DNA of 64,000 nucleotides from Alloactinosynnema sp. L-07 (GCF_900070365.1 NZ_LN850107.1:1612001-1676000); one strand, 5' to 3'. Positions 8,989 to 17,529 are shown, numbered from the stretch's first letter. Notes: generated by a model not told the origin, from the sequence alone. Program-made: numbers and translations.

Positions 8989-9005
8989 TGTTATAGCCTC
9001 TAACA
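8989..9005. promoter_or_regulatory. candidate TetR operator
   Basis: TGTTATA-GCC-TCTAACA is a 17-bp near-palindrome (arms differ at one position) 31 bases before the DUF2306 start codon. A second half site, TCTAACA, occurs at 8914-8920 near the TetR start. The surrounding 145 bp are unusually AT-rich for this window, consistent with divergent promoters. Confidence 0.55.
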
Positions 9006-9035
9006 AGCAGAACCGAGCGTAATTGGAGTCTTCCT

Positions 9036-9737
9036 ATGGTCACCGGATCGATGTCTCGAACCACTCGCCGCCGCTGGTGGTGGGCGTCGTGGGGGATGGT
9101 CGCCGTGTTCGCGATCGGCATCGCCGCCTACGCGGTCCCGCCGTATCTGAGCGGGAACCCGGCCGACAGCAAAGTGCCGATCAACCCGGATGTGGCGGTG
9201 CACTACCTGGTCCTCGCGCTGCACGCCGTTCCCGGCGGACTCGCGCTGATCATCGGCCCGTTCCAGTTCGTGGCCAAGCTGCGCACCCGCAAACCCCACC
9301 TGCACCGGCTGATGGGCCGGGTCTACCTGGTCTCGGTGGTGGTCGCCTCGGTCGTGTCGCTGTTCGCCGCCACGTTCTCCCTCGACGGCTTCTCGGCGCA
9401 GGTCGCGTTCTACCTGCTCGCGGCGGCCTGGCTGTACTCGCTGGCCAAGGCCATCCAGCACATCCGCCGCGGTGAGGTGGCGCTGCACCGGATCTGGATG
9501 ATCCGCAACTACGCGTTGACGTTCAGCGCGGTGACCTTGCGCATCTTCCTGGTCATCGGCTTGCCGCTGAAGCAGTCGTTCTCGTTGAGCTTCACCGACA
9601 TCTACTCCGCCAGCGTGTGGGGAGCCATCCTGATCAACGTGATCGTCGCCGAGTACTTCATCGTTCAGCGCACGCTGGCGCCGCTGGCCCGCGGCCGGAA
9701 CACCCCGGTCGCCGAGCGGGAACCAGTGGCGGGCTGA
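9036..9737 (+). CDS. DUF2306 integral membrane protein
   Basis: This 233-residue protein has about six predicted membrane helices. It carries the DUF2306 pattern: HRLMGRVYL at the start of one helix and, after AIQHIRRGEVALHRIWMIRNYALTFSAVTLR, conserved His and Arg residues at the membrane interface. Members are related in layout to heme- or quinone-associated membrane proteins, but no biochemical role is established. The divergent TetR gene suggests inducible expression. Confidence 0.88.
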   Translation: MVTGSMSRTTRRRWWWASWGMVAVFAIGIAAYAVPPYLSGNPADSKVPINPDVAVHYLVLALHAVPGGLALIIGPFQFVAKLRTRKPHLHRLMGRVYLVSVVVASVVSLFAATFSLDGFSAQVAFYLLAAAWLYSLAKAIQHIRRGEVALHRIWMIRNYALTFSAVTLRIFLVIGLPLKQSFSLSFTDIYSASVWGAILINVIVAEYFIVQRTLAPLARGRNTPVAEREPVAG

Positions 9738-9750
9738 GCCACGAGCTCAG
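9734..9750. terminator. small hairpin between convergent genes
   Basis: CTGAGC-CACGA-GCTCAG forms a 6-bp stem that overlaps the ends of both convergent genes and contains both stop codons. It is short, so its role as a terminator is uncertain. Confidence 0.35.
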
Positions 9751-10238
9751 TCCTGCGGAATCCTGATGACGTCGCCGGGATGGATCACGTTGGGATCGGT
9801 GATCGTGCCGGGATTGGCGGACACGAGCCGGTGATAGAGGTTGCCCGCCCCGTAGTGGTGGGTCGAGATGCCCCACAGCGTCTCGCCGGGCTGCACGACG
9901 TGTTCCAGGTAGACCCGGTATCCGGGGATGATCTTCGGCCCGTGCACCACGGGCACGATCACCTTGTCGAGCTCGGCGCCATCGTTGGGCGAGGTGTGGA
10001 ACACCTCGACGAACAGCCGGTCGAGTTGGAATGAGGCCCCTGACACGTCGACGGAGATCTGGAACTGCCCGTGCCCGCCGATGCCGTCGCCCGCCATGAA
10101 GGCGCCGACGACCTCGTCGTGTCCTTCATGGACGCGGTAGTTGAAGTTCGCCTCGAACGCACCGCCCGCGACACCGGCGATCAGGATGCTGTTGCTGACG
10201 ATGTCGTGCGTCCTGGGCTGCTGGACGTCGATCGACAT
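9747..10238 (-). CDS. Gmad2 immunoglobulin-like plus LysM domain protein
   Basis: The 163-residue product starts at ATG 10238, chosen over 10253 because GGGAGG lies 7 bases upstream of it. Residues about 3-95 match the Gmad2 (spore-germination-associated immunoglobulin-like) fold: IDVQQPR, VSNSILIAGVAGGAFEANFNYRV and a conserved GHGQF strand. A single LysM domain occupies the C-terminal 50 residues (VQPGETLWGISTHHYGAGNLY...DPNVIHPGDVIRIP). LysM binds N-acetylglucosamine polymers such as peptidoglycan. No signal peptide is visible, which is odd for a wall-binding protein, and no catalytic domain is present. Confidence 0.75.
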   Translation of the reverse strand: MSIDVQQPRTHDIVSNSILIAGVAGGAFEANFNYRVHEGHDEVVGAFMAGDGIGGHGQFQISVDVSGASFQLDRLFVEVFHTSPNDGAELDKVIVPVVHGPKIIPGYRVYLEHVVQPGETLWGISTHHYGAGNLYHRLVSANPGTITDPNVIHPGDVIRIPQD

Positions 10239-10327
10239 GGCTGCACCTCCCATGGTCCGTTTCGCAGCCTAACCGCCGGGCGGCTTCCAGCGCGCCCGGA
10301 CACGCGAGCGTCACCCGCTTGGTCGCC

Positions 10328-11368
10328 CTAGCTTGCCGTCGGCGCGGTCGAACGCCGGGCAGCGAGGTGGTCCATGAGATGGGTGGCGTCGTGACCGACC
10401 CAGCCGAGTAGCGCGGAGCCGCGGGTTCGCTGGTAGGGCAGACCCAGGTAGTACAAGCCAGGAATCGGGCTCACACCCGCGTTGTGCCGTGGTTCGCCGT
10501 TGGCGCCGACGGAATCAGGGACGGTGAGCCACGCGTAGTCGGGCCGATAACCCGTCGCCCACACGATGGTGGTGGCGTCGACCCGGCTGCCGTCGGCGGT
10601 GACCCGCCCGGTCAGCCGTACTCCTTGCCGTTCGAGGTCGCGCAGGCTGGTGCCGATCAGCGGGTCGCGCTCGCGCATCCGCCTGCCGAGCCTGCTCTGG
10701 GCCGGAACCCGCATGACGCCCAGCCGGTCGAGCCAGCTGAACAGGTCGCGGCCGAGAAAACGTTGGGGGAGAGCGGGTTGCCTGGTTCCGACAGCCAGGG
10801 TGACCGTCCGGGTGCGGGCGAGTTCCCCGGCGATCTGGACCCCGGAGTTCCCGGCGCCCACGACGAGGACCGGGCCATCGGGCAGTTGGTCGGGGTTGCG
10901 GTAGTGCGCGGTGTGCACCTGGAGGATCTCGGGCGGCAGTTGATTGGCGAATGCCGGGACAGCGGGCGTCTGGAATGGCCCGGTGGCCACCACGACCGAC
11001 TTCGCGGTGAGGATCCCTCGGTCGGTGACCGCCTCGAACCGCCCGCCGTCTGCCCTGCGGAGTTCGCGCACACCAGCGTCCAGACGCAGCGGGAGCGCGA
11101 AGTGGCGGGCGTAGTCGGCGAGGTAGGCGGCGACCTCGTCCTTGTCCGGCAGGTGGGTGGCGGGCGCGGGGAAGGCCAACCCGGGCAGGGAGCTGTAGCG
11201 GGCGGGGGTGAACAGCCGCAGCGAGTCCCAGCGCCGCCGCCAACTCTGTCCGACCTCGGCGGCGCCGTCGACGATCAGGAAGTCCAAGCCTGCCTGGGTC
11301 AGCTCGTAGCCCATGGCCAGACCCGCCTGCCCGGCCCCGACGACCAGGACGTCGATCTCAGCAGGCAT
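10328..11368 (-). CDS. flavin-dependent NAD(P)H oxidoreductase / monooxygenase (CzcO-like)
   Basis: This 346-residue flavoprotein has the FAD-binding GAGQAGLAMGYEL at its N-terminus, SWRRRWDSLRLFTP, ATGPFQTP and a second Rossmann motif VGAGNSGVQIA, as in the CzcO/Trk-like class of putative flavin monooxygenases. The final ATGYRPDYAWL is also typical. Its start overlaps the end of the P-type ATPase gene by 11 bp, so the two are co-transcribed with the ArsR-family regulator. CzcO-like proteins recur beside cation efflux genes but their reaction is unknown. Confidence 0.85.
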   Translation of the reverse strand: MPAEIDVLVVGAGQAGLAMGYELTQAGLDFLIVDGAAEVGQSWRRRWDSLRLFTPARYSSLPGLAFPAPATHLPDKDEVAAYLADYARHFALPLRLDAGVRELRRADGGRFEAVTDRGILTAKSVVVATGPFQTPAVPAFANQLPPEILQVHTAHYRNPDQLPDGPVLVVGAGNSGVQIAGELARTRTVTLAVGTRQPALPQRFLGRDLFSWLDRLGVMRVPAQSRLGRRMRERDPLIGTSLRDLERQGVRLTGRVTADGSRVDATTIVWATGYRPDYAWLTVPDSVGANGEPRHNAGVSPIPGLYYLGLPYQRTRGSALLGWVGHDATHLMDHLAARRSTAPTAS

Positions 11369-13355
11369 CGCAGCACCCGGTGTCGTCGCTCTTGCCCGCG
11401 ATCGACACGGCCAGGATCGGTGGGGTGGCCGGGCTGGTGGTAGTGACTCCGGGCAGGGCGGTGGTCTTGGCCGCCCGGATCGCGTTGAGGATGACCAGGA
11501 CCTCGGCCGACTCGTGCACGAGCACGACGGTGGCCAGGCCGAGTACGCCGAACGCGGCCAGCGGAATGAGCACGCCGATGATGGCCAGCGACAGGCCGAC
11601 GTTCTGCAGCATCACCGTCCGCGCGTGGCGGGCGTGGGCCAGCACCTGCGGCAGGTGGCGCAGGTCCTCGCCCATCAGCGCGACGTCGGCGGTCTCGATG
11701 GCCACGTCGGTGCCCATCGCGCCCATGGCTATCCCGACGTCGGCGGTGGCCAGGGCCGGGGCGTCGTTCACCCCGTCGCCAACCATGGCGATCTTGCGGC
11801 CGTCGCGCAGACCGGCGAGCAGGTTCGCCTTGTCCTCCGGCAGCAACTCGGCGTGGACGGTGCTGATCCCCGCCTGGGCGGCCAGCGCGGTGGCGGTGCG
11901 GATGTTGTCGCCGGTGAGCATCGCGGTGCGGATGCCCATCGCGTTCAGCCTGCTGATGACCTCCGGGGTCTCGTCGCGCAGGTCGTCGCGCACCGCGATC
12001 GCCCCGAGCAGTGTGTCGGCGCGTTCGATGAGCACGACGGTCGCGCCTGCTCGCTCAAGGCGCTCGACGTCATTGGCCAACTCGCCCGCAGGTACCCAGC
12101 CGGGCTTGCCCAGTCGCAGGGCAGTGCCGTCGACCCGGCCGCGCAGGCCGTGCCCGGGAACCGCGGTCACGTCGGCCGCGGCGGGAACGGAGTCCGCGGC
12201 GTCGAGGATGGCGCGGGCCAGCGGGTGCTCGCTGCGAGCCTCCAGCGCCGCGGCCGCGGCGAGCACGTCGGCGCGGGTCGCCTCGCCCACGGCGACGACG
12301 TCCACCACGCGCGGGGCGTTGCGGGTCAGCGTGCCGGTCTTGTCCAGCGCGACGACGCCGACGCGCCCCAGTTCCTCCAGCGCCGCCCCGCCCTTGACCA
12401 GCGCGCCGTGCCTGCTGGCCGCGCCGACGGCGGCGACCACGGTCAGCGGGATGGAGATGGCCAGCGCGCACGGCGACGCCGCGACCAACACCACCAGCGC
12501 CCGTTCCACCCAGACCAGCGGATCCCCCGCCACCGCGCCGACCGCGGCGATGATCACCGCCAGACCCATGATCGCGGGCACCAGCGGACGGGCGATCCGG
12601 TCGGCCAGCCGCTGCCCGCCGCCCTTGCGGTCCTGCGCCTCCTCCACGATGTGCACGATCCGGGCCAACGACGAGTCCGACGCACGCGCGGTGACCTCGA
12701 CCTCGATCGCGCCGCCACCGTTGATCGCCCCCGCGTGCACCCGGTCACCCGGCCCGGCCTCGACCGGCACCGACTCCCCGGTGATCGCCGAGAGATCCAG
12801 GCTGGTGCGGCCCGCGCGGATCACGCCGTCGGTGGCCGCGCGCCCGCCCGGCCGCAGCACCATCCGGTCGCCCAGGACGAGATCGTCCGGCGCGACCTGG
12901 ATCTCGGCACCGTCCCGCAGCACCGACGCCGTCGGCGGGACCAACCCGAGCAGGGCCCGCAGCCCGCGGCGGGTCCGGGCGATGGCGTAGTGCTCCAACC
13001 CCTCGGCGATCGAGAACAGCACTCCCAGCATCGCCGCCTCGGTGATCTGTCCTAACGCGACAGCCCCGATAGCGGCGATCGTCATGAGCGTGCCGACCCC
13101 GATCCGGCGCCGCAGCACATTCCGCAGCGCCCCGGGGACGAACGTCGCGGCCCCGACCACCGCTGCCGTCAACTGCACCCCGGTACCCACGCGACCCGGG
13201 ATCACGAGACCCGCGCCCAGCAGCACCGTGGCGACCGCCGCCAGCCTCAGCTCACGGACATCCCACAACCGCGCCGGACCGTGGTCCTGCTCCATGCCCG
13301 AGTCCGCATCCGGCGCCGGATGGCTGTCCCGCGGCCCGCAACACTCATCAGCCAC
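11358..13355 (-). CDS. P1B-type heavy-metal translocating ATPase (Zn/Cd/Pb type likely)
   Basis: The 665-residue protein contains the actuator motif TGESVP, the ion-binding SPC (ASPCALAIS, near 293), phosphorylation motif DKTGTLT (near 334), SEHPLA and GDGVNDAP, with about eight membrane helices. SPC without CPC fits the P1B-4 or related divergent group rather than classical CadA or CopA. It lacks a ferredoxin-like HMA domain; instead both ends are cysteine-rich (DECCGP near the N-terminus, GCCDAC at the C-terminus), which may bind the metal. It is directly downstream of a CadC-like ArsR gene, so it probably exports a soft divalent metal. Confidence 0.92.
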   Translation of the reverse strand: MADECCGPRDSHPAPDADSGMEQDHGPARLWDVRELRLAAVATVLLGAGLVIPGRVGTGVQLTAAVVGAATFVPGALRNVLRRRIGVGTLMTIAAIGAVALGQITEAAMLGVLFSIAEGLEHYAIARTRRGLRALLGLVPPTASVLRDGAEIQVAPDDLVLGDRMVLRPGGRAATDGVIRAGRTSLDLSAITGESVPVEAGPGDRVHAGAINGGGAIEVEVTARASDSSLARIVHIVEEAQDRKGGGQRLADRIARPLVPAIMGLAVIIAAVGAVAGDPLVWVERALVVLVAASPCALAISIPLTVVAAVGAASRHGALVKGGAALEELGRVGVVALDKTGTLTRNAPRVVDVVAVGEATRADVLAAAAALEARSEHPLARAILDAADSVPAAADVTAVPGHGLRGRVDGTALRLGKPGWVPAGELANDVERLERAGATVVLIERADTLLGAIAVRDDLRDETPEVISRLNAMGIRTAMLTGDNIRTATALAAQAGISTVHAELLPEDKANLLAGLRDGRKIAMVGDGVNDAPALATADVGIAMGAMGTDVAIETADVALMGEDLRHLPQVLAHARHARTVMLQNVGLSLAIIGVLIPLAAFGVLGLATVVLVHESAEVLVILNAIRAAKTTALPGVTTTSPATPPILAVSIAGKSDDTGCCDAC

Positions 13356-13358
13356 GAC

Positions 13359-13730
13359 TCAGCCCTCCACCACGGCCGCCGCGTCACCCAGGACCATCGG
13401 CAGCAGCACCCGAGCCCGCGGCGTCAGCGCGTACATCACCAATCGCCCGTCCCGCCGCGCCGACACCAACCCCGCGATCTTGAGCTGCCGCAGATGGTGT
13501 GACACGAGGTTCTGTGCCTGCCCCACCACCCACGACACGTCGCACACGCACAACTCGCCACCGGCGTAGAGGGCGGCGGCGATCGTCAACCGGGTCGGGT
13601 CACCCAACGCCCGCGCCGCCGCGGCAGCGGTCTCCACCGCGGGCAGGGCCGGAAGCCCGGCCCGGATCTCTTCCGCGTGCGGCAGATCCAGACAGAGCAG
13701 ATCGCACGCGTCTCCACGCCCAGCAGTCAT
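13359..13730 (-). CDS. ArsR/SmtB-family metal sensor, CadC-like
   Basis: This 123-residue winged-helix regulator has four cysteines arranged as C9, C13 and C61, C63 (ELCVCD in the recognition-helix region). This matches the alpha3N metal site of CadC (Cys7/Cys11 and Cys58/Cys60), which binds Cd, Pb and Zn. It lies 3 bp before the P-type ATPase gene, so it should repress that operon and release it on metal binding. A palindromic candidate operator covers the start codon, so the transcript may be leaderless or nearly so. Confidence 0.9.
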   Translation of the reverse strand: MTAGRGDACDLLCLDLPHAEEIRAGLPALPAVETAAAAARALGDPTRLTIAAALYAGGELCVCDVSWVVGQAQNLVSHHLRQLKIAGLVSARRDGRLVMYALTPRARVLLPMVLGDAAAVVEG

Positions 13731-13757
13731 ATCGATACCCTAACACTCATTGATATG
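13728..13757. promoter_or_regulatory. candidate ArsR-family operator of the metal-resistance operon
   Basis: CATATCGAT-N12-ATTGATATG forms an inverted repeat with one mismatch between 9-bp arms. It overlaps the ATG of the ArsR gene and sits where the promoter must be. AT-rich dyads with this spacing are typical of SmtB/ArsR operators. Confidence 0.55.
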
Positions 13758-13873
13758 GAATCCGCGGCCCGCGTCCGCACTGCACCTTGCCAGCGTTCTT
13801 GCGCAGCCGGGGGGCTTGAGCGGACCCCTGGACGCGGCGTCTCCGCAACCTGCTCACCGGCCGAGTCGCGCTC

Positions 13874-13903
13874 TTGACCACGTGATCGCGGACACCTTAG
13901 TCT
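13874..13903 (+). promoter_or_regulatory. predicted promoter of the sialidase gene
   Basis: TTGACC (13874-13879), an 18-base spacer and TAGTCT (13898-13903) fit a SigA/HrdB-type promoter. The GntR operator begins 8 bases after the -10 box. Two other operator-bearing promoters in this window have the same layout. Confidence 0.55.
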
Positions 13904-13911
13904 CCGACAAC

Positions 13912-13926
13912 GGACATCAGACGTCA
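13912..13926. promoter_or_regulatory. GntR (NanR-like) operator 1, sialidase
   Basis: GGACATCAGACGTCA matches the 15-bp dyad GGACRTC-N-GAYGTCC found at two other places (17501-17515 and 18336-18350), with one mismatch at the last base. It lies just downstream of the predicted -10 box, a position where a bound repressor would block transcription. Confidence 0.7.
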
Positions 13927-13965
13927 TGTGTCGGGTGTTCGCCCTGCGACTTGAAGGAGCTGCCA

Positions 13966-16233
13966 ATGCGTGGCGCTGCCGTGATTTCGCTGATCGTTGT
14001 CCTGTTGGCTGGGGGTGGGCCGCCCGCCGCTGTGGCCGGGCCCGCGGATCCGCCGGGTGTGTTCACCCAGCAGAACCTCGGCGCGACGATGGTGGCGCCG
14101 TTCGCCTCCTACCGGATCCCCGCGCTCGCGCACCTCGGTGGCGGCGTGCTCGTCGCCGCGTGGGATGGCAGGCCGGGCAGTGCCGCCGACGCGCCCAATC
14201 CGAATTCCATCGTGGTTCGCCGCAGCACTGACAACGGCGCCACCTGGACCGCCCAGGCCACCGCGCTCGCCGGGCACACCGGGACCGGGAAGTACGGCTA
14301 CAGCGACCCCAGCCTCGTGCATGACGCGGAGACCGGTGACCTGTTCATGTTCTCCGTGTACTCCAAGGACACCGGCGTGTTCGACAGCGCATGGGGCAAC
14401 GACGACGCGAACCGCTTGGTGCTCAGCGCGCAGGTCGCCAAGTCCAGCGACCAGGGTGTCACCTGGAGTGCCCCACGGCTGATCACGAACGTGGTCAAGC
14501 CGGGCGCGAACCCGGCCGCCCCGGTGCCAGGTGACGTGCGCGGCACCTTCGCCACCTCCGGCGAGGGCATCCAGCTCAAGTACGGGCCGCACAAGGGACG
14601 GCTCCTCCAGCAGTTCGCCGGGCACGTGCGGCAGGCCGACGGCTCAAACCAGTGGCAGGCCTACAGCGTGTACTCCGACGACCATGGCGCCACCTGGCGG
14701 ATGGGGACCCCGGTCGGCACCGCCATGGACGAGAACAAGGTCGTCGAACTGTCGAATGGCGATGTGCTCATGAACTCGCGGGACAACGCGGGCGGCGGGT
14801 ACCGCAAGACCGCTGTCTCCACCGATGGCGGCCAGAGCTACGGCCCGGTGAGCCAGGATCGCGAGCTGCCAGACCCGACCAACAACGCGTCCATCACCCG
14901 TCTCTTCCCGGACGCTCCCCAGGGCAGCGCGGACGCGCGGAAGCTGTTGTTCACCAACAGCAACAGCCAGACCAGCCGGGTCAACGGCTCGGCCAGGGTG
15001 TCGTGCGACGACGGCGCCAGTTGGACGTCGGTGCGCTCGTTCGCACCCGGCTTCGCGGCCTACTCCACCGCCACCCGGCTCGACAGCGGCCTGATCGGCG
15101 TGCTCTACGAGACCTCGTACACCACCGGCATCACCTTCGCCCGCTTCGACGACGCCTGGCTGAACCACCTGTGCGCGCCGATGACGATCGCGGACGCCAC
15201 CGTGCAGGCAGGCGCGTCGGTGTCGATCCCGGTCACCGTGGTCAACCAGACCGATGCCTCGCTGTCCGCCACCGCCGCGATCACCCCGCCCGCGGGCTGG
15301 ACCGCGTCCGCCCCGGTCCCGGTGACCGCCGCCGCGGGGGCGTCGACCATCGCGACGATCACGCTCACCGCGCCGAAGAACGCCACTGTCGGCGCGCATC
15401 GGGTCCTCGTCACTACTACCGCGGCGGACGGCCGCCAATCGCAGCGCGAGTTCACCGTCACCGCGCTGCCGTCGGCCGGGGTGGTCGTGATCGACGGGGT
15501 CCGGCTGTTCGGCCAGCGCACCGACACCGCGCGCGACCTGACCGCGAACCCATACACCGCGGGCGAGGTGGTGACCTATCGCTTCACCGGCACCAACACC
15601 GGCACGACGACCGTCTCGGTGTACCCGACGTCGGGCAACTTCGATGCCCCATTCGCCCCGCCGGGCACCGGTAATTGCCGCTACTCGGCACTGGCCGCGG
15701 GTGCCACCTACACCTGCTCCACCGCCAAGCACACGGTCACCGCGGCGGACGTGGCGGCCGGGTACTTCGTGCCGGACTCCGCGTGGCGCGTCGACCGGGG
15801 GACGGCGAACGCGACCGGGCGGATCGTCGGCGTCCCGGTGCCGCTGAGGGGTGGCGTGCTGACCGGCGTCGGTGACATCGCCGGGGTGACTGTCACCGGC
15901 GCGCGCACCGACACCCGGGACTACGTGGCCAACCCGTACACCGCGGGGGAGACCGTCGGCTACAACTGCCAGGTCCACAACACCGGCGCGGTCACGGTGT
16001 CGGTGGTGCCGACGGCGTCGAACATCGCCCGCACGGTGCCGCCGGGCGCGGGCAACTGCCGCCACACCGCCTTGGCCCCGGGAGCGGGATACACCAGCGC
16101 GACGCCGTACCGCGTGCTGACCGCCGCTGACGTGGCTCAGGGTTACTTCATCCCCGACACCACGTGGTCGGTCATCGCCGCATCAACCACCACGACGCGC
16201 CGCGTACTCGGTGACCCAGTGCTGGTCCGCTAA
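13966..16233 (+). CDS. secreted exo-alpha-sialidase (GH33) with C-terminal repeats
   Basis: The ATG at 13966 has AAGGAG upstream and opens a Sec signal peptide (about 25 residues, ending near AVAG). The mature part has YRIPALA near residue 48 (the FRIP-type arginine motif), then Asp-boxes STDNGATW, SSDQGVTW, SDDHGATW and STDGGQSY, which mark a six-bladed sialidase propeller; the Tyr of VLYETSY near 380 fits the nucleophile. A NEW3-type domain follows (IPVTVVNQTDASL..., about 410-505). Two homologous repeats of about 120 residues end the protein (each with ANPYTAGE and TAADVA.GYF.PD..W). It should release sialic acid from glycans outside the cell, feeding the transporter and Nan enzymes that share its operator. 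Confidence 0.92.
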   Translation: MRGAAVISLIVVLLAGGGPPAAVAGPADPPGVFTQQNLGATMVAPFASYRIPALAHLGGGVLVAAWDGRPGSAADAPNPNSIVVRRSTDNGATWTAQATALAGHTGTGKYGYSDPSLVHDAETGDLFMFSVYSKDTGVFDSAWGNDDANRLVLSAQVAKSSDQGVTWSAPRLITNVVKPGANPAAPVPGDVRGTFATSGEGIQLKYGPHKGRLLQQFAGHVRQADGSNQWQAYSVYSDDHGATWRMGTPVGTAMDENKVVELSNGDVLMNSRDNAGGGYRKTAVSTDGGQSYGPVSQDRELPDPTNNASITRLFPDAPQGSADARKLLFTNSNSQTSRVNGSARVSCDDGASWTSVRSFAPGFAAYSTATRLDSGLIGVLYETSYTTGITFARFDDAWLNHLCAPMTIADATVQAGASVSIPVTVVNQTDASLSATAAITPPAGWTASAPVPVTAAAGASTIATITLTAPKNATVGAHRVLVTTTAADGRQSQREFTVTALPSAGVVVIDGVRLFGQRTDTARDLTANPYTAGEVVTYRFTGTNTGTTTVSVYPTSGNFDAPFAPPGTGNCRYSALAAGATYTCSTAKHTVTAADVAAGYFVPDSAWRVDRGTANATGRIVGVPVPLRGGVLTGVGDIAGVTVTGARTDTRDYVANPYTAGETVGYNCQVHNTGAVTVSVVPTASNIARTVPPGAGNCRHTALAPGAGYTSATPYRVLTAADVAQGYFIPDTTWSVIAASTTTTRRVLGDPVLVR

Positions 16234-16247
16234 TCCAATGAACTGGC

Positions 16248-16286
16248 GGCGGGCCGGGAGCCGACGCACATCGCTCCCGGCCCGCC
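16248..16286. terminator. strong hairpin terminator after sialidase
   Basis: A perfect 14-bp GC-rich stem (16248-16261 with 16273-16286) closes an 11-base loop 14 bases after the sialidase stop codon. Confidence 0.8.
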
Positions 16287-16322
16287 ACTAGCACAACGGA
16301 ACGCCAGGGGCTAAACGAAACG

Positions 16323-16461
16323 GCCTGAATGGGTGGTTCGCCTTGATTTGGGGTGAATGGGCCTAAACTTTCGGCGCGGGTGGGCTTCACCTGGCCCACC
16401 TTTTAGACCCGCGCAGGCCCATTCGAGGGGCCCCAAATCAAGGCGAACCACCCATTCAGGC
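16323..16461. repeat. 139-bp nested palindromic element with 31-bp perfect arms
   Basis: Bases 16323-16353 are the exact reverse complement of 16431-16461. Inside them GAATGGGCCT pairs with AGGCCCATTC, GCGCGGGT with ACCCGCGC and GTGGGC with GCCCAC, so the whole element folds into one long hairpin. It sits between convergent genes, and its right arm supplies the TGA stop (16456-16458) of the esterase gene. It could be a miniature mobile repeat, a transcription barrier, or both. No target duplication is obvious. Confidence 0.85.
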
Positions 16462-17481
16462 ACCCACCCCGCGAGCCGCCGCGTGCGCAGTGCCCTGAAG
16501 CACGGCCCGAGCCCAAGCCAGTTCCTCAAGGCGATGGTGCTCACCGCCGCCTTCGTGGTCGTTGAACTCGTACACCCGCAGGTCCTTCGGACCCCCGTGG
16601 TTGTGGAACGCGGCGAAGCACGTCGACGCCGGGCACACCTGATCCATCATCGCGATGGCGAACAGCGCAGGCGCCGTGGCGCGGGCGGCGTGGACGGCGG
16701 CGTCGAAGTAAGACAAGGTGCGGAAGACGCGGTCCGGATCGGCGCGCGTGGCCGCCAGGTACGCGCCGATCTCGGTGTACGGCCTGCGAACCGTGGCGTC
16801 CAGGCCGGTGCCGCAGATCCGGACCGCGCGGCGGAAGTCGCACAGGAACGGCACGTTCGTCAGCACGCCGGCGAGGCCGTGGGCCAGCCCGGCCACAGCG
16901 AGAGCGAGCCCGCCGCCCTGGCTGTGCCCGGCCACGAAGACGCGGCCGGGGTCCACGTGGGGGAGTTGCCGCGTGGCGTCGGCGAACGCGACGGCGTCGG
17001 TGATCACGCGGCGGTAGTAGTGATCGTGCGGGTCGTCGATGCCTCGGGTGAGGAAGCCGGGCACGGCGGCCACGTGGGGTGGAGCGGGGTCGGGGGTGGC
17101 GCCGATCGCGGTGATCCACCCCTGTCCTCGGGTGTCCATCACCAGATGGGCGAACCCGGCGGCGGCCCAGAACAGGCTCTGGTGCGGCAGACCGCGCCCG
17201 CGACCGTAGCCGAGGAACTCCACGACGCACGGCAATGGCCCGTCGGCGTTGACGGGGACCTGTAGCCAGCCCTTGACCGGGTGCCCGCCGAAGCCCGGGA
17301 CGGTCACGTCATGCGTGATCACGCCGGTGAACCCGGTGTCGACAGGCCGAGCGACGACCGGGCCTGCCGAGGCTCGCGACTCGGCGAGGGTGGTGTCCCA
17401 GAACGCGTCGAAGTCGTCGGGTTCCTCGACGCGCGGCTGGAGCGCGAGGCACTCGTCGAGGGTGAGATCAGTCAGCGGCAT
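16456..17481 (-). CDS. acetylxylan esterase / cephalosporin-C deacetylase family (AXE1) hydrolase
   Basis: This 341-residue alpha/beta hydrolase has the AXE1 pattern: MPLTDLTLDECLALQP at the start, MDTRGQGW, nucleophile elbow GHSQGGG, the acid in MMDQVCPAST and the histidine in EGGGEHH. The start at 17481 is chosen for a GGAG site 8 bases upstream; an upstream GTG at 17499 is possible. Known members remove O-acetyl groups from sugars. Its promoter carries the same GntR operator as the sialidase and nan operon, so it may de-O-acetylate sialic acids or acetylated glycans, which is inference. No signal peptide is seen, so the protein is probably cytoplasmic. Confidence 0.85.
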   Translation of the reverse strand: MPLTDLTLDECLALQPRVEEPDDFDAFWDTTLAESRASAGPVVARPVDTGFTGVITHDVTVPGFGGHPVKGWLQVPVNADGPLPCVVEFLGYGRGRGLPHQSLFWAAAGFAHLVMDTRGQGWITAIGATPDPAPPHVAAVPGFLTRGIDDPHDHYYRRVITDAVAFADATRQLPHVDPGRVFVAGHSQGGGLALAVAGLAHGLAGVLTNVPFLCDFRRAVRICGTGLDATVRRPYTEIGAYLAATRADPDRVFRTLSYFDAAVHAARATAPALFAIAMMDQVCPASTCFAAFHNHGGPKDLRVYEFNDHEGGGEHHRLEELAWARAVLQGTAHAAARGVGA

Positions 17482-17500
17482 GAGCACTCCGAGTGACAAC

Positions 17501-17515
17501 GGACGTCAGATGTCC
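17501..17515. promoter_or_regulatory. GntR (NanR-like) operator 2, esterase
   Basis: GGACGTCAGATGTCC is a near-perfect dyad (7-bp arms around A) between the predicted -10 box and the esterase start codon. It matches the operators at 13912 and 18336. Confidence 0.75.
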
Positions 17516-17529
17516 GGTTTTCTGGCCGA

